From positions 218,972 to 282,971 of the forward strand of contig DATAZL010000053.1 in the NCBI GenBank assembly GCA_036272055.1: a stretch of 64,000 bases of DNA, in the 5' to 3' direction. The DNA comes from DASZVB01 sp036272055. Lineage in GTDB: Bacteria > Myxococcota_A > Polyangia > Polyangiales > Polyangiaceae. Below are positions 8,548-16,843 of the stretch, in pieces. Made by a program: the position numbers and the translations under genes. Numbering within the stretch: the first letter of the stretch is position 1; every line of letters begins with the position of its first letter. Under the pieces are notes generated by a model, which searched no databases, was not told where the DNA came from, and saw only the letters and a program-made list of their open reading frames with translations.

Positions 8548-8901
8548 ATGCGCCGCGTCGAAAAACCTTGGGGGTACGAGATCATCTGGGCAGAGACCGA
8601 GCGCTACGTCGCGAAGGTCCTGTTCATCAAGCAAGGCCAGCAGCTGAGCCGGCAGTACCACCGTCGCAAGGACGAAACCTTCTTCGTCGAGTCCGGTGAG
8701 ATGACGCTCGAGCTCGGCAAGGACGCGGACATCAAGCCGCTCTTGATGAAGCAGGGAGACACCTATCACTGCACGCCCGGTACCGTGCACCGGATGATCG
8801 GGCGCACCGACGTGCGCGTCTTCGAGGTATCGACTCCCGAGATCGACGACGTCGTACGCCTCGAGGACGCCTACGGTCGCGAGGGCACGGACGCGCCGTA
8901 G
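8548..8901 (+). CDS. Cupin protein, mannose-6-phosphate isomerase type II-like
   Basis: A 117-residue single cupin domain from ATG 8548; an upstream in-frame TTG at 8515 would add eleven residues with no family resemblance. VEKPWGYEIIW at the N terminus and HRRKDETFFVESGEMTLELG give the first cupin motif (H38, E43), and GTVHRM gives the second (H81), so a divalent metal site is intact. Such stand-alone domains resemble the isomerase half of bifunctional GDP-mannose pyrophosphorylase/phosphomannose isomerase, but the small ones are of unproven activity. It is divergent from the pseudouridine synthase gene and is followed by a strong hairpin at 8926. Confidence 0.8.
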   Translation: MRRVEKPWGYEIIWAETERYVAKVLFIKQGQQLSRQYHRRKDETFFVESGEMTLELGKDADIKPLLMKQGDTYHCTPGTVHRMIGRTDVRVFEVSTPEIDDVVRLEDAYGREGTDAP

Positions 8902-8925
8902 TCCGACGCGTCTTTGCGCTGGCGT

Positions 8926-8954
8926 ACTCGACGCGCCGGAGCGGCGCGTCGAGT
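8926..8954. terminator. Perfect 12-bp hairpin between convergent genes, bidirectional terminator
   Basis: ACTCGACGCGCC (8926-8937), loop GGAGC, then the exact complement GGCGCGTCGAGT (8943-8954). It sits between the cupin stop (8901) and the lipoprotein stop (8957) and would serve both strands. There is no long T tract, as is common in GC-rich genomes. Confidence 0.65.
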
Positions 8955-8956
8955 CG

Positions 8957-9823
8957 TTACTTCGCCTTCGACGGATCGGACGGCTTGCCGGGAGCGAGCG
9001 CTCCCGACGGGCTCGTCGCGGACGGCGTGCCCGTCGCCGCCGGCATCGCGCCGGAGCTCGACGTCGCGGGGGCGGCGCCGGGACGCGGGGCAGCGCCTTC
9101 CTGAGGACGCATCGGCTTCGGCGGGGCGGCTTCCGCGGCTTGGGCGGCCTTCTGCGCGGCCTCGGCCTTCTCGTCGTCCTGCCGCTCTTTCTCTTCGGCG
9201 ATGCGATGGGCAATCTCGTCACGGTCCCACCGGTCGACGTGACCGTCGAAATCGATGTCCGTACCCATGCGCTCGAGCTGACCGTCGGCGTACACCTCCC
9301 AGACGTCGGGCTTGCCGTCGTAGTTGGTGTCGCGCTGCACGCGCGAGAGCTTGCCCTTCACGTAGTAGCGCGTCTCGTCGGGTCTGCCGTCGCGGTTCCG
9401 ATCTCGTTCTTCCTTCGAGATGCGGCCACCGGAGAACTTGATCCAGGTGTCGATCTTGCCGTCGTAGTCGCTGTCCGCCTCTTCGTCGACGGGATCGCCC
9501 TTGTCGTTGTAGTTCCTGACGACGTCCTTGATGCCGTCGAGGTTCGTGTCGATCTCGCGGCAAAAGAGGATGCGCCGCCGATCGTCGCCCTCACCCAGGA
9601 TGCCGAAGACGCGCCTGACGTTCGGCACCGTCGCCCCGGGACCGTTGGACTCGACGATCTCGCGATCGGCGCGGCCCTTGTAGTCGCAGCGAGACTGATC
9701 GTTGATCTTGGCGAGCTGCGCCGGCGTCTTCGCCGCGTCCTCCGACTTGGAGCTTCCGCAGGCGGTGGCGACGAGGATCGCAGACAGCGAGACGAGCCTG
9801 TACCCGAGCTTCGAGCCGATCAT
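8957..9823 (-). CDS. Lipoprotein with calcium-loop-like DxNxDGxxD repeats (paralogue 2)
   Basis: A 288-residue lipoprotein: the signal peptide ends in VATACGSS. The ATG at 9823 is used as start, with a GTG one codon upstream. The central part carries five loops spaced roughly 25-30 residues: DTNLDGIKD, DSDYDGKID, DRNRDGRPDE, DTNYDGKPDV and DIDFDGHVD. These have the spacing of calcium-binding loops seen in EF-hands and thrombospondin type 3 repeats, alternating with YY/WxxF beta pieces. The C-terminal 80 residues are a Glu/Lys then Pro/Ala low-complexity tail. It overlaps the stop of its upstream paralogue, so both are made together. The role is probably structural or calcium binding at the cell surface. 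Confidence 0.75.
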   Translation of the reverse strand: MIGSKLGYRLVSLSAILVATACGSSKSEDAAKTPAQLAKINDQSRCDYKGRADREIVESNGPGATVPNVRRVFGILGEGDDRRRILFCREIDTNLDGIKDVVRNYNDKGDPVDEEADSDYDGKIDTWIKFSGGRISKEERDRNRDGRPDETRYYVKGKLSRVQRDTNYDGKPDVWEVYADGQLERMGTDIDFDGHVDRWDRDEIAHRIAEEKERQDDEKAEAAQKAAQAAEAAPPKPMRPQEGAAPRPGAAPATSSSGAMPAATGTPSATSPSGALAPGKPSDPSKAK

Positions 9824-10557
9824 CACTTCTTGGTTCCTTCGGTGCCGTCAGCCGGCTTCTGCTCGACCTCGGTCGGCACGTCGTTCGGCGAGGAGCGCTC
9901 GAACGACGCCCCCGACGCGGGCTTGTCCGACGCGCGCTCCGGCGGGACGTAACCACTCGACTGATCGCAGACGTTGACCGTCGCGCCCGGGTCGGGATGG
10001 CCGTCCCCGTCGACGTCGGAGTGAATCAGGGGGCACTCGGGCTGGTCGGGCTTCGGGTACTCCCACCACTGATCTATCTGGGTGTCGCCGTCGGAGTCGC
10101 GCTCGGTGCGAGCGAGCTTTCCGCCCTGGTAGAAGTGCCAGGTGTCGAGGCGCCCCACGAGGGTCGTGGCCCGCTCCTTCTCGACCAGGACTCCACCTTT
10201 GTAGATGGCGATCTCGTCGATGCGGCCGTCACGGTCGTAGTCGTTCTCGCGCCGGCTCACGGCGCCGCTCGAGTCCCGGTAGATCCAGGTATCGACGATG
10301 CCGTCGAAGTTCATATCGACGGAACGGCAGACCTCGCGCCCGCCGGAGCGAACGATGACGATGTCCGGCCGCGCGTCGCCGCCGACGTTGATCTTCTCGG
10401 CGTCGGCGCTATCGACGGCGCAGGGCTGGTGGGACACCCGGATATCGCGATGCGTCACTTCCCCCGGAGCAGACGGCCCTTCGGCTTGCGGCGTCGCGCC
10501 GGCACATCCCGAGAGGGCGGCGGCCAGGAGCGCGATACCGCCGATCCCGCCGTGCAT
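9823..10557 (-). CDS. Lipoprotein with calcium-loop-like DxNxDGxxD repeats (paralogue 1)
   Basis: The 244-residue form starting at ATG 10557 gives a signal peptide with lipobox LLAAALSGC; a longer form from 10602 would put a polar leader before it and is less likely. The loops DMNFDGIVD, DYDRDGRIDE, DSDGDTQID and DVDGDGHPDP alternate with short strands such as TWIYRDSSGAVSRREND and TWHFYQGGKLARTERD, the same architecture as the following gene, so they are tandem duplicates. One loop (DSDGDTQID) has lost the central glycine. Cysteines at RVSHQPCAVDS and GREVCRS may form a disulphide. Function unknown; calcium binding is inferred from the motif only. Confidence 0.75.
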   Translation of the reverse strand: MHGGIGGIALLAAALSGCAGATPQAEGPSAPGEVTHRDIRVSHQPCAVDSADAEKINVGGDARPDIVIVRSGGREVCRSVDMNFDGIVDTWIYRDSSGAVSRRENDYDRDGRIDEIAIYKGGVLVEKERATTLVGRLDTWHFYQGGKLARTERDSDGDTQIDQWWEYPKPDQPECPLIHSDVDGDGHPDPGATVNVCDQSSGYVPPERASDKPASGASFERSSPNDVPTEVEQKPADGTEGTKK

Positions 10558-10868
10558 CGACGGGTTCACAAGCACTCGAAAGCAGTTTGAAAAGCTCGAC
10601 ATGGTGCTACCAGGAAAAGGACGCTACGAGACGGCAAGGCCACCCCTGAAAACGAAGGGAATCCGAGGGCGAGCCCCGGTTTTCTCCCGTCTCCGAGAGG
10701 CTCGATGGTAGGCGGCTTGCCGTGACGTGGCAAGCAAGCCCGAATGCCCGTTCGACCCGAACGCCTGGCCGGAGACACCTCCCGCCCGTTCCGGTGCTCG
10801 GGCGAGCAGCATTCCGATAACTTCCTGAAATCTATGGCAAAATATCGACGGCTGCGCGCTGGTTCGAA
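10558..10868. other. Intergenic region between divergent genes
   Basis: No coding potential. It contains a small inverted repeat GCTTGCC (10715-10721) / GGCAAGC (10729-10735) and, from about 10810, an AT-richer stretch leading into the promoter of the CopG-type gene. The leader of the lipoprotein pair must also start here, but no clear promoter for the minus strand was seen. Confidence 0.5.
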
Positions 10869-10897
10869 TTGACACCATACGTATGGGAATCTATTGT
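10869..10897 (+). promoter_or_regulatory. Sigma-70-type promoter with palindromic operator in the spacer
   Basis: A -35 box TTGACA (10869-10874) and a -10 box TATTGT (10892-10897) are separated by 17 bases. The first twelve spacer bases are the perfect palindrome CCATACGTATGG (10875-10886). The gene 36 bases downstream encodes a ribbon-helix-helix protein, so autoregulation at this site is an obvious possibility. Confidence 0.65.
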
Positions 10898-10932
10898 AAC
10901 GACTGGCAGATCATCCGCCCCCAAGCGCTCCG

Positions 10933-11136
10933 ATGTCTCGCAAGAAAATCTCGACGACGGTCTACATCACGCCGGAGCAAAACGAGCGCCTGCACCTCTT
11001 GCACGAGCGCACGAAGGTTCCGGTCGCCGTCTACATCCGAGAGGGCATCGACCTCGTGCTCAAGCGGTACGAGCACGAGCTTCCGGGGCAGATGACGCTC
11101 GACACCGCACCGCCCCGGGCCACCGCGCGCAAATAG
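10933..11136 (+). CDS. Ribbon-helix-helix (CopG/Arc-type) DNA-binding protein
   Basis: A 67-residue protein: KISTTVYITPEQNERLHLLHERTKVPVAVYIREGIDLVLKRYEHEL. The beta strand (STTVYITP) followed by two helices separated by a turn (TKVPVAVYIREG) is the complete CopG/Arc fold, which dimerises and inserts the paired strands into the DNA major groove. The basic/flexible C-terminal 15 residues follow. There is no toxin gene next to it: downstream is lepA on the same strand after a 115-base gap, so an antitoxin role is not supported; a stand-alone regulator is more likely. The promoter upstream contains a 12-bp palindrome that could be its operator. Confidence 0.85.
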   Translation: MSRKKISTTVYITPEQNERLHLLHERTKVPVAVYIREGIDLVLKRYEHELPGQMTLDTAPPRATARK

Positions 11137-11251
11137 GGACGCGCCGTCGCCGCGCTGTCACGCTGGCAGCTCCTCACATCCTCCAGGATCGCCGGGACGA
11201 GGGCGTGCGTGTGGTATGCCCTCGCCCCGCTCGCACGACTCGCCATTCACC

Positions 11252-13054
11252 ATGCCGTCGGACACCGCGCTCATCCGCAACTTCTCGATCATCGCGCACG
11301 TCGATCACGGCAAGAGCACGCTCGCCGACCGCATCCTCGAAGTGACGGGCGCGCTCACCGCCCGCGAGCGCGTGAACCAGTTCCTCGACAAGATGGACAT
11401 CGAGCGTGAACGGGGCATCACGATCAAGGCGCAGTCGGTCCGCCTCCGCTACCACGCAAAGGACGGACGCGAGTACCAGCTCCAGCTCATCGACACGCCC
11501 GGTCACGTCGACTTCAGCTACGAGGTGAGCCGGAGTCTGTCGGCTTGCGAGGGCGCGTTGCTCGTCGTCGACGCGACCCAGGGCGTCCAGGCGCAGACCG
11601 TAGCGAACGTCTACCTCGCGCTCGAGAACAACCTCGAGATCATTCCGGTCCTCAACAAGGTGGACCTGCCGTCGGCCGACGTCGATCACGCGGTCGAGAT
11701 GATCGAGGAGGTCATCGGCCTCGACTGTAGCGGCGCGCAGCTCGTGAGCGCGAAGACCGGCGTTGGCGTCCCCGAGCTCCTCGAGGCGATCGTGCAGCGC
11801 ATCCCACCGCCGAAGGGCGAGACCACGGCCCCGCTGCGCGCGCTGGTCTTCGACAGCTGGTACGACAGCTACCGCGGCGCGGTGGTGATGCTCCGCGTGA
11901 TGGACGGCACGCTTCGCAAGGGCGAGCGCGTGAAGCTCATGGCGACCGGCAACGTCTACGAGGTCGTCGAGATCGGCTGCTTCAACCCCCACCCCATGAC
12001 CCTGACCGAGCTCGGTCCCGGTGAGGTCGGGTGGGTCGCGGCGAACATCAAGAGCGTCAGCGAGACGAAGATCGGCGACACGGTCACCGCCGCGACCAAG
12101 GGCGCGACCGAGGCGCTCGCCGGCTTCAAGGAAGTGAAGCCGATGGTGTTCGCCGGCGTCTTCCCGACCGACTCTGCACACTACGAAGATCTGCGCGACG
12201 CGCTCGGCAAGCTGCACATGAACGACGCTTCGTTCCAGTTCGAGCCGGACACGTCGGAGGCGCTCGGCTTCGGCTTCCGCTGCGGCTTCCTCGGCCTGCT
12301 CCACATGGAGATCATCCAGGAGCGACTCGAGCGCGAGTATAACCTCGACCTCATCACCACCGCGCCGAGCGTCGTCTATCACGTGTTCGACAAGGCCGGA
12401 GAGAAGCTCAACGTCGAGAACCCGTCGAAGATGCCCGAGGTCGGCATGATCGATCGGATCGAGGAGCCAATCATGAAGGTGACGATCCACGTACCGTCAG
12501 AGTACGTGGGCGCCGTCGTCGCGCTCTGCGAGGACCGTCGCGGCCTCCAGAAGGGCATCCACTACGGGACGACGACCCACGTCGTCATCACCTACGAGCT
12601 CCCGCTGGCGGAGGTCATCCTCGACTTCCACGACAAGCTGAAGAGCGTCTCCCGCGGCTACGCGAGCATGGACTACGAGCTCATCGGCTATCGCGCCGAG
12701 AGCCTCGTGAAGCTCGATATGCTCGTCAACGGCGAGCCCCTCGACGCACTCAGCGTCATCGTTCATCGCGAGACCGCCTACGCGCGCGGCCGCGCCCTCG
12801 CCGCGAAGCTCAAGGAGCTCGTGCCGCGCCAGCAGTACGAGGTCGCGATCCAGGCCGCCATCGGCTCGAAGATCATCAGCCGCGAGACGGTCCGCGCGAT
12901 GCGAAAAGACGTGACCGCGAAGTGCTACGGCGGAGATATCACCCGCAAGCGCAAGCTCCTCGAGAAGCAGAAAGAGGGGAAGAAGCGAATGAAGAGTGTC
13001 GGCAAGGTCGACGTGCCCCAGGAAGCTTTCCTGGCCATCCTGAAGCTGGATTGA
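11252..13054 (+). CDS. lepA: Elongation factor 4 (LepA) GTPase
   Basis: The 600-residue protein from ATG 11252 has the G1 motif AHVDHGKST, the switch sequence DKMDIERERGITIKAQ, G3 DTPGHVDF and G4 NKVDLPSAD, then the EF-G-like domains and the LepA-specific C-terminal domain ending CYGGDITRKRKLLEKQKEGKKRMK. LepA back-translocates or remodels stalled ribosomes and helps 30S biogenesis in the cytoplasm. An alternative ATG at 11216 would add twelve residues; the later start matches normal family ends (MPSDTALIRNFSIIAHVDHG). Two bases separate its stop from the M16 peptidase start, which suggests co-transcription. Confidence 0.98.
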   Translation: MPSDTALIRNFSIIAHVDHGKSTLADRILEVTGALTARERVNQFLDKMDIERERGITIKAQSVRLRYHAKDGREYQLQLIDTPGHVDFSYEVSRSLSACEGALLVVDATQGVQAQTVANVYLALENNLEIIPVLNKVDLPSADVDHAVEMIEEVIGLDCSGAQLVSAKTGVGVPELLEAIVQRIPPPKGETTAPLRALVFDSWYDSYRGAVVMLRVMDGTLRKGERVKLMATGNVYEVVEIGCFNPHPMTLTELGPGEVGWVAANIKSVSETKIGDTVTAATKGATEALAGFKEVKPMVFAGVFPTDSAHYEDLRDALGKLHMNDASFQFEPDTSEALGFGFRCGFLGLLHMEIIQERLEREYNLDLITTAPSVVYHVFDKAGEKLNVENPSKMPEVGMIDRIEEPIMKVTIHVPSEYVGAVVALCEDRRGLQKGIHYGTTTHVVITYELPLAEVILDFHDKLKSVSRGYASMDYELIGYRAESLVKLDMLVNGEPLDALSVIVHRETAYARGRALAAKLKELVPRQQYEVAIQAAIGSKIISRETVRAMRKDVTAKCYGGDITRKRKLLEKQKEGKKRMKSVGKVDVPQEAFLAILKLD

Positions 13055-13056
13055 CG

Positions 13057-14442
13057 ATGGCAACCCCTCCCTCCCCCGCCGTTCTCGCTGCCCGTCGCGG
13101 CAAGTGGCTCCCGTCCTTCTCCGGCATCGGCGCGTACTCGGGCGTCACCCACGAGGCGAGCGTGCCGTTCGGTCCCGCCCTCACGGTGGAAGCTTTCCGT
13201 CTCGGCAACGGCCTCCGCGTGCTCATCTGCGAGGATCACTCCGCGCCGGTCGTGGCGTATCACACCTGGTACCGGGTCGGCTCACGGCACGAGCAGGTCG
13301 GCAAGACGGGCCTCGCACATCTCTTCGAACACCTGATGTTCAACGAGACCGAGACGATGCCCGCCGGCGAGCTCGACCGTAAGCTCGAAGAGGCGGGCGC
13401 AGAGAGCAACGCTTCGACGTGGCTCGACTGGACGCAGTACAACATCGCGATCCCGCGCGAGCGCCTCGCCATGGTGCCGAAGCTCGAGTCGGAGCGGATG
13501 CGACGGCTCGTGCTCCGCGACCCCCAGGTCTCGAGCGAGAAAGAGGTCGTCGCGAACGAACGCCGCTACCGGGTGGATGACGACGTCGAGGGCGCGGTGA
13601 GCGAGCTGCTCTGGGCGACGGCCTTCAACCAGCACGCCTACCGCTGGCCGACCATCGGGTGGATGCCGGACATCGAAGGCTTCACGACCGACGACTGCCG
13701 TACCTTCTACGACACCTTCTACGCACCCAACAACGCGACCCTCGTCATCGTCGGTGACGTGACCGAGAAGCGCGCGCTCGAGCTCGTGGTGAACGCCTAC
13801 GGCAACATCGCCCCCTCCTCTCTGCCGGTGGAAGACGTCCGACCCGAGCCGCCGCAGACGGCGGAGCGGCTCGTCGAGGTCGCCAAGCCGACCGCGACCG
13901 AGAAGCTCGTGATCGGCTATCACTCTCCCGCCCTCGGCGACTTCGATCACCCCGCGCTGTCCCTGCTGTCGGAGGTGCTCTTCGGTGGCCGCGCGTCGCG
14001 CGTGCATCGGCGGCTCGTCCGCCAGCTCGAGATCGCGGTCGACGTGCACGCCTTCGTCGGGCCGTTCCGCGATCCCGGGCTGTTCGAGGTGTTCGCCTCC
14101 GCTCGTGACGGCAAGACGGCAAAAGAGCTGCTCGTCGCCGTGGATGAAGAGCTCGAGCGCGCGCGCAGCGAGCCCATCCCGAACGAGGAGCTCGAGCGCG
14201 CCAAGGCTCGGCTCGAGCTCTCTCTCGTCGCAGGCCTCGAGACCGTCGAGGGCAAGGCGTCGACGATAGGGTTCTACGACACCGTGATCGGTCGTCCCGC
14301 GTCGGCCTTCGAGCGACTCGAGGCGACCGCGTCGCTCACCGCGAGCGATCTGCTGCGCGTGGCACGCCGGTACCTCGCGAAGGAATCGCGAACCGTCATC
14401 CTCGTGCACCCCCAGGAAGAATCGAAGGGAGCGGCTGCTTGA
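13057..14442 (+). CDS. M16 zinc metallopeptidase, catalytic subunit
   Basis: A 461-residue M16B-type peptidase. The zinc motif HLFEH (residues 88-92, HxxEH) is intact, with the distal glutamate likely in SSEKEVVANERRY. The characteristic FYAPNNATLVIVGD and a C-terminal half without a second motif complete the family picture. No signal peptide is obvious, so it probably works in the cytoplasm, or is exported by a route not visible. The neighbouring gene encodes the inactive-type partner; such pairs form a clamshell heterodimer that degrades peptides. The ATG at 13057 lies three bases past the lepA stop region. Confidence 0.92.
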   Translation: MATPPSPAVLAARRGKWLPSFSGIGAYSGVTHEASVPFGPALTVEAFRLGNGLRVLICEDHSAPVVAYHTWYRVGSRHEQVGKTGLAHLFEHLMFNETETMPAGELDRKLEEAGAESNASTWLDWTQYNIAIPRERLAMVPKLESERMRRLVLRDPQVSSEKEVVANERRYRVDDDVEGAVSELLWATAFNQHAYRWPTIGWMPDIEGFTTDDCRTFYDTFYAPNNATLVIVGDVTEKRALELVVNAYGNIAPSSLPVEDVRPEPPQTAERLVEVAKPTATEKLVIGYHSPALGDFDHPALSLLSEVLFGGRASRVHRRLVRQLEIAVDVHAFVGPFRDPGLFEVFASARDGKTAKELLVAVDEELERARSEPIPNEELERAKARLELSLVAGLETVEGKASTIGFYDTVIGRPASAFERLEATASLTASDLLRVARRYLAKESRTVILVHPQEESKGAAA

Positions 14443-15755
14443 ACGCACCCGCAGTGAAGAAGCTGGCCGGCGAGCCCACGGTGCTCGTCGAGTCGAGCCG
14501 TGCGCTCCCGCTGGTCGCCATGACGATCGCGACGCGCGCCGGCGCGACCGCCGATCCGGTGGGCAAGGAAGGGCTGCTCCGCCTCGCGTGCCGGCTCGTG
14601 CGCCGCACCGGGGCTGGCCTGACGACCGAGGCGCTCGACGAACGCATCGACTCCCTCGGTGCGTCCCTGTCGGTCGACGTGGGGCACAGCACCGCGACCT
14701 TCCACGCCGCCGTGATCACGCGCTCGCTCGACGCCTTTGCCGACCTCCTCGTCGACGTCCTCGGGAAGCCGAGCCTCGCCGAGGCGGAGCTCTCGAAGCT
14801 GAAGCGCGAGACCGTCGCGGAGCTCGTGGACATGCGGGACCAGGATCGCGACCTCGGGCAGCGCTGGTTTCGCCAGCGGCTCTTCGGTGGTCACACCTTC
14901 GCGCGCCCGGTGGGCGGCACGACGGTGAGCGTCGAAGCGGTCGGCGCGAGCGACGTGCGCGCGACGTACCAGTCGACCGTGTGCGCGAAGAACCTCGTGT
15001 TCGCCTTCGCCGGCGACGTGGACGAGGACCGCGCCGCGAAGATCGCGCAGACCGTCGCGGGAGCGCTCTCCGCCGGCAAGCCGCAGCTCGACGACGTGCC
15101 CGAGCCGACCATGCAATCCGGGCGCAGGCTCGTCATCGTCGACAAGCCCGAACGAACCCAGACCCAGATCCTCATCGGCTGCCTGGGGACGCACCCGAGG
15201 GATGACGATCACATCGCGCTCCACGTCGGCAACACGATCTTCGGCGGCACGTTCACCGCACGGCTGATGAACGAGGTGCGCTCGAAGCGCGGCTGGTCCT
15301 ACGGCGCGTATTCGAGCCTGCCGTACGACCGTCACCGGCGCGGTTTCAGTCTCTGGACCTTCCCGAAGGCGGCCGACGCCGCGCCGTGCATCGCCCTCCA
15401 GCTCGAGCTCCTCCAGAAATGGTGGGACGACGGCGTCACGGCGAAGGAGCTCGCCTGGGCCCAGCGTTACCTCGTCCGTTCGCACGCCTTCGCCATCGAC
15501 ACCCCGTCGAAGCGCGTCGGCCAGACGCTCGACGAGGAGCTCTACGATCTCCCGCCCGACTATCACGACAAGTACCTGGACCACGTTCGTGCCATCACGC
15601 TCGACCAGGTGAACGCCTCGATCCGGAAGCGCATCACGCCGAACGACCTGCTCCTCTCCGTCGTCGGAACGGCGAGCGAGATCGCGCAGCCGATCAAGGA
15701 CGTGATCCCCGGCCTCGAATCGACGGAGATAATCCCGTTCGAGACCGACGGCTGA
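14439..15755 (+). CDS. M16 peptidase-like protein, non-catalytic partner
   Basis: A 438-residue M16B-like protein whose TTG start (14439) overlaps the stop of the catalytic subunit. Where HxxEH is expected it reads LLRLACRLVRR, so no zinc can be bound. The C-terminal half retains the substrate-binding Arg/Tyr pair of the family in MNEVRSKRGWSYGAYSSL, the signature used by the beta subunits of heterodimeric M16 enzymes. It is therefore most likely the substrate-binding half of a dimer with the preceding protein. It converges with the minus-strand reductase gene four bases away. Confidence 0.9.
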   Translation: MNAPAVKKLAGEPTVLVESSRALPLVAMTIATRAGATADPVGKEGLLRLACRLVRRTGAGLTTEALDERIDSLGASLSVDVGHSTATFHAAVITRSLDAFADLLVDVLGKPSLAEAELSKLKRETVAELVDMRDQDRDLGQRWFRQRLFGGHTFARPVGGTTVSVEAVGASDVRATYQSTVCAKNLVFAFAGDVDEDRAAKIAQTVAGALSAGKPQLDDVPEPTMQSGRRLVIVDKPERTQTQILIGCLGTHPRDDDHIALHVGNTIFGGTFTARLMNEVRSKRGWSYGAYSSLPYDRHRRGFSLWTFPKAADAAPCIALQLELLQKWWDDGVTAKELAWAQRYLVRSHAFAIDTPSKRVGQTLDEELYDLPPDYHDKYLDHVRAITLDQVNASIRKRITPNDLLLSVVGTASEIAQPIKDVIPGLESTEIIPFETDG

Positions 15756-15759
15756 GCGC

Positions 15760-16734
15760 TCAGTCCTTCTTGCCCGGCTTGCTGCCCATGTCGGCGTGCC
15801 GGTGGACGAGCTTGTACTCGCCGCCCTCGACTCGATAGATCTCCGTGATGCGGAGCGCCATGGGTGCCGCCTCGGCGCGACCGGCGAGACGCGCCTCGGC
15901 GCGCTGATAGCCGGTCCAGAACGCGAGCTCACCACTCGCACCGGACTGGAGGATCTCGAGCGTCGTCGAGCCGCCCTTCTCGAACGAGCTCGCGTCCTTG
16001 TCGTAGCGCGCGGTGACGGCGCTCGCGCCCTGGGTGACGTCGCCCATCGGCGAGAAGAACGTCGCGGGATCCGCCGCCGTCACGATCGCATCGAGCGACG
16101 CGGCCTCGCCGTTCACGTAGTCGGTCGCGACCTGCTTCCGTGTCTCGAGAAACTCCGCGAAGGGGGGCGCCTTCGCCCCGCGCAGAGTGCGCGTCCATTT
16201 CTCGAAGGCGGTCATGAAGCCGTCGAAGAGCTTCGCCGTCTCCGGATCCTTGAGGCCGCCCTCGTTGTCGAGAAGGTCCTTGGCCCCGCCGATGTACATC
16301 TCGGGCTGCTGCATCACGGGCATATCGAGGAACACGAACGTCTGACGGACGGCGTGATTCGCCCCGAACCCGCCGAGCTTGAACGGCGTGACGCTCACGA
16401 CCCCTGCCGGGAGCCCCTTGAACACGCTCCTCTTCGGCGGACGCGAGCCGACGTCGAGCGCGTTCTTGAGGCACCCGGGGAGCGAGCGGTTGTACTCCGG
16501 CGTCACGAAGAGGATCGCGTCGGACTTCGCGATCGCGGCGCGGAACTTCGCCCAGGCCGCCGGCGGCGCGTCCGTCTCGAGATCTTCGTTGTAGAGCGGC
16601 AGCTCGCCGATCTCGACGATGTCGCACGAGAGCGTTCGCGGCGCGCGCGCGATGAGCGCCTTCGCGATCTTCCGGCTCAGCGAGGCAGCCCGCAAACTTC
16701 CGACGAGCACCGCGACGCGTATCGACTGGGTCAT
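15760..16734 (-). CDS. NAD(P)H-dependent FMN reductase fused to a SnoaL/NTF2-like domain
   Basis: From ATG 16734 the protein is 324 residues. Residues 1 to about 185 are a flavodoxin-like NADPH-dependent FMN reductase (VLVGSLRAASLSRKIAKAL; TPEYNRSLPGCLKNALD; PFKLGGFGANHAVRQTFVFLDM). From about residue 195 a second domain begins: VATDYVNGEAASLDAIVTAADPATFFSPMGDV and a C-terminal LRITEIYRVEGGEYKLVHRHAD, the alpha+beta cone of SnoaL/DUF4440 proteins. The reductase part resembles quinone/chromate reductases of the ChrR group. The fused domain may bind a small substrate, but this is inference. An upstream ATG at 16953 would add only low-complexity Arg-rich sequence. Confidence 0.85.
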   Translation of the reverse strand: MTQSIRVAVLVGSLRAASLSRKIAKALIARAPRTLSCDIVEIGELPLYNEDLETDAPPAAWAKFRAAIAKSDAILFVTPEYNRSLPGCLKNALDVGSRPPKRSVFKGLPAGVVSVTPFKLGGFGANHAVRQTFVFLDMPVMQQPEMYIGGAKDLLDNEGGLKDPETAKLFDGFMTAFEKWTRTLRGAKAPPFAEFLETRKQVATDYVNGEAASLDAIVTAADPATFFSPMGDVTQGASAVTARYDKDASSFEKGGSTTLEILQSGASGELAFWTGYQRAEARLAGRAEAAPMALRITEIYRVEGGEYKLVHRHADMGSKPGKKD

Positions 16735-16843
16735 GAAATCCTCCGTTGGCCGCGGTGCACTCTGGATGCCGCGCGTCCTGACAACGTTGCGCCGGCGGTG
16801 CCGATTCGCCAGCTGAGGCGGATCGCGACACGGCTCCGAAAAA

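Noticed and set aside
10933..11136. Antitoxin of a toxin-antitoxin pair
   Set aside because: The protein has an antitoxin-like fold, but there is no small toxin gene on either side; the neighbours are lipoproteins and lepA.
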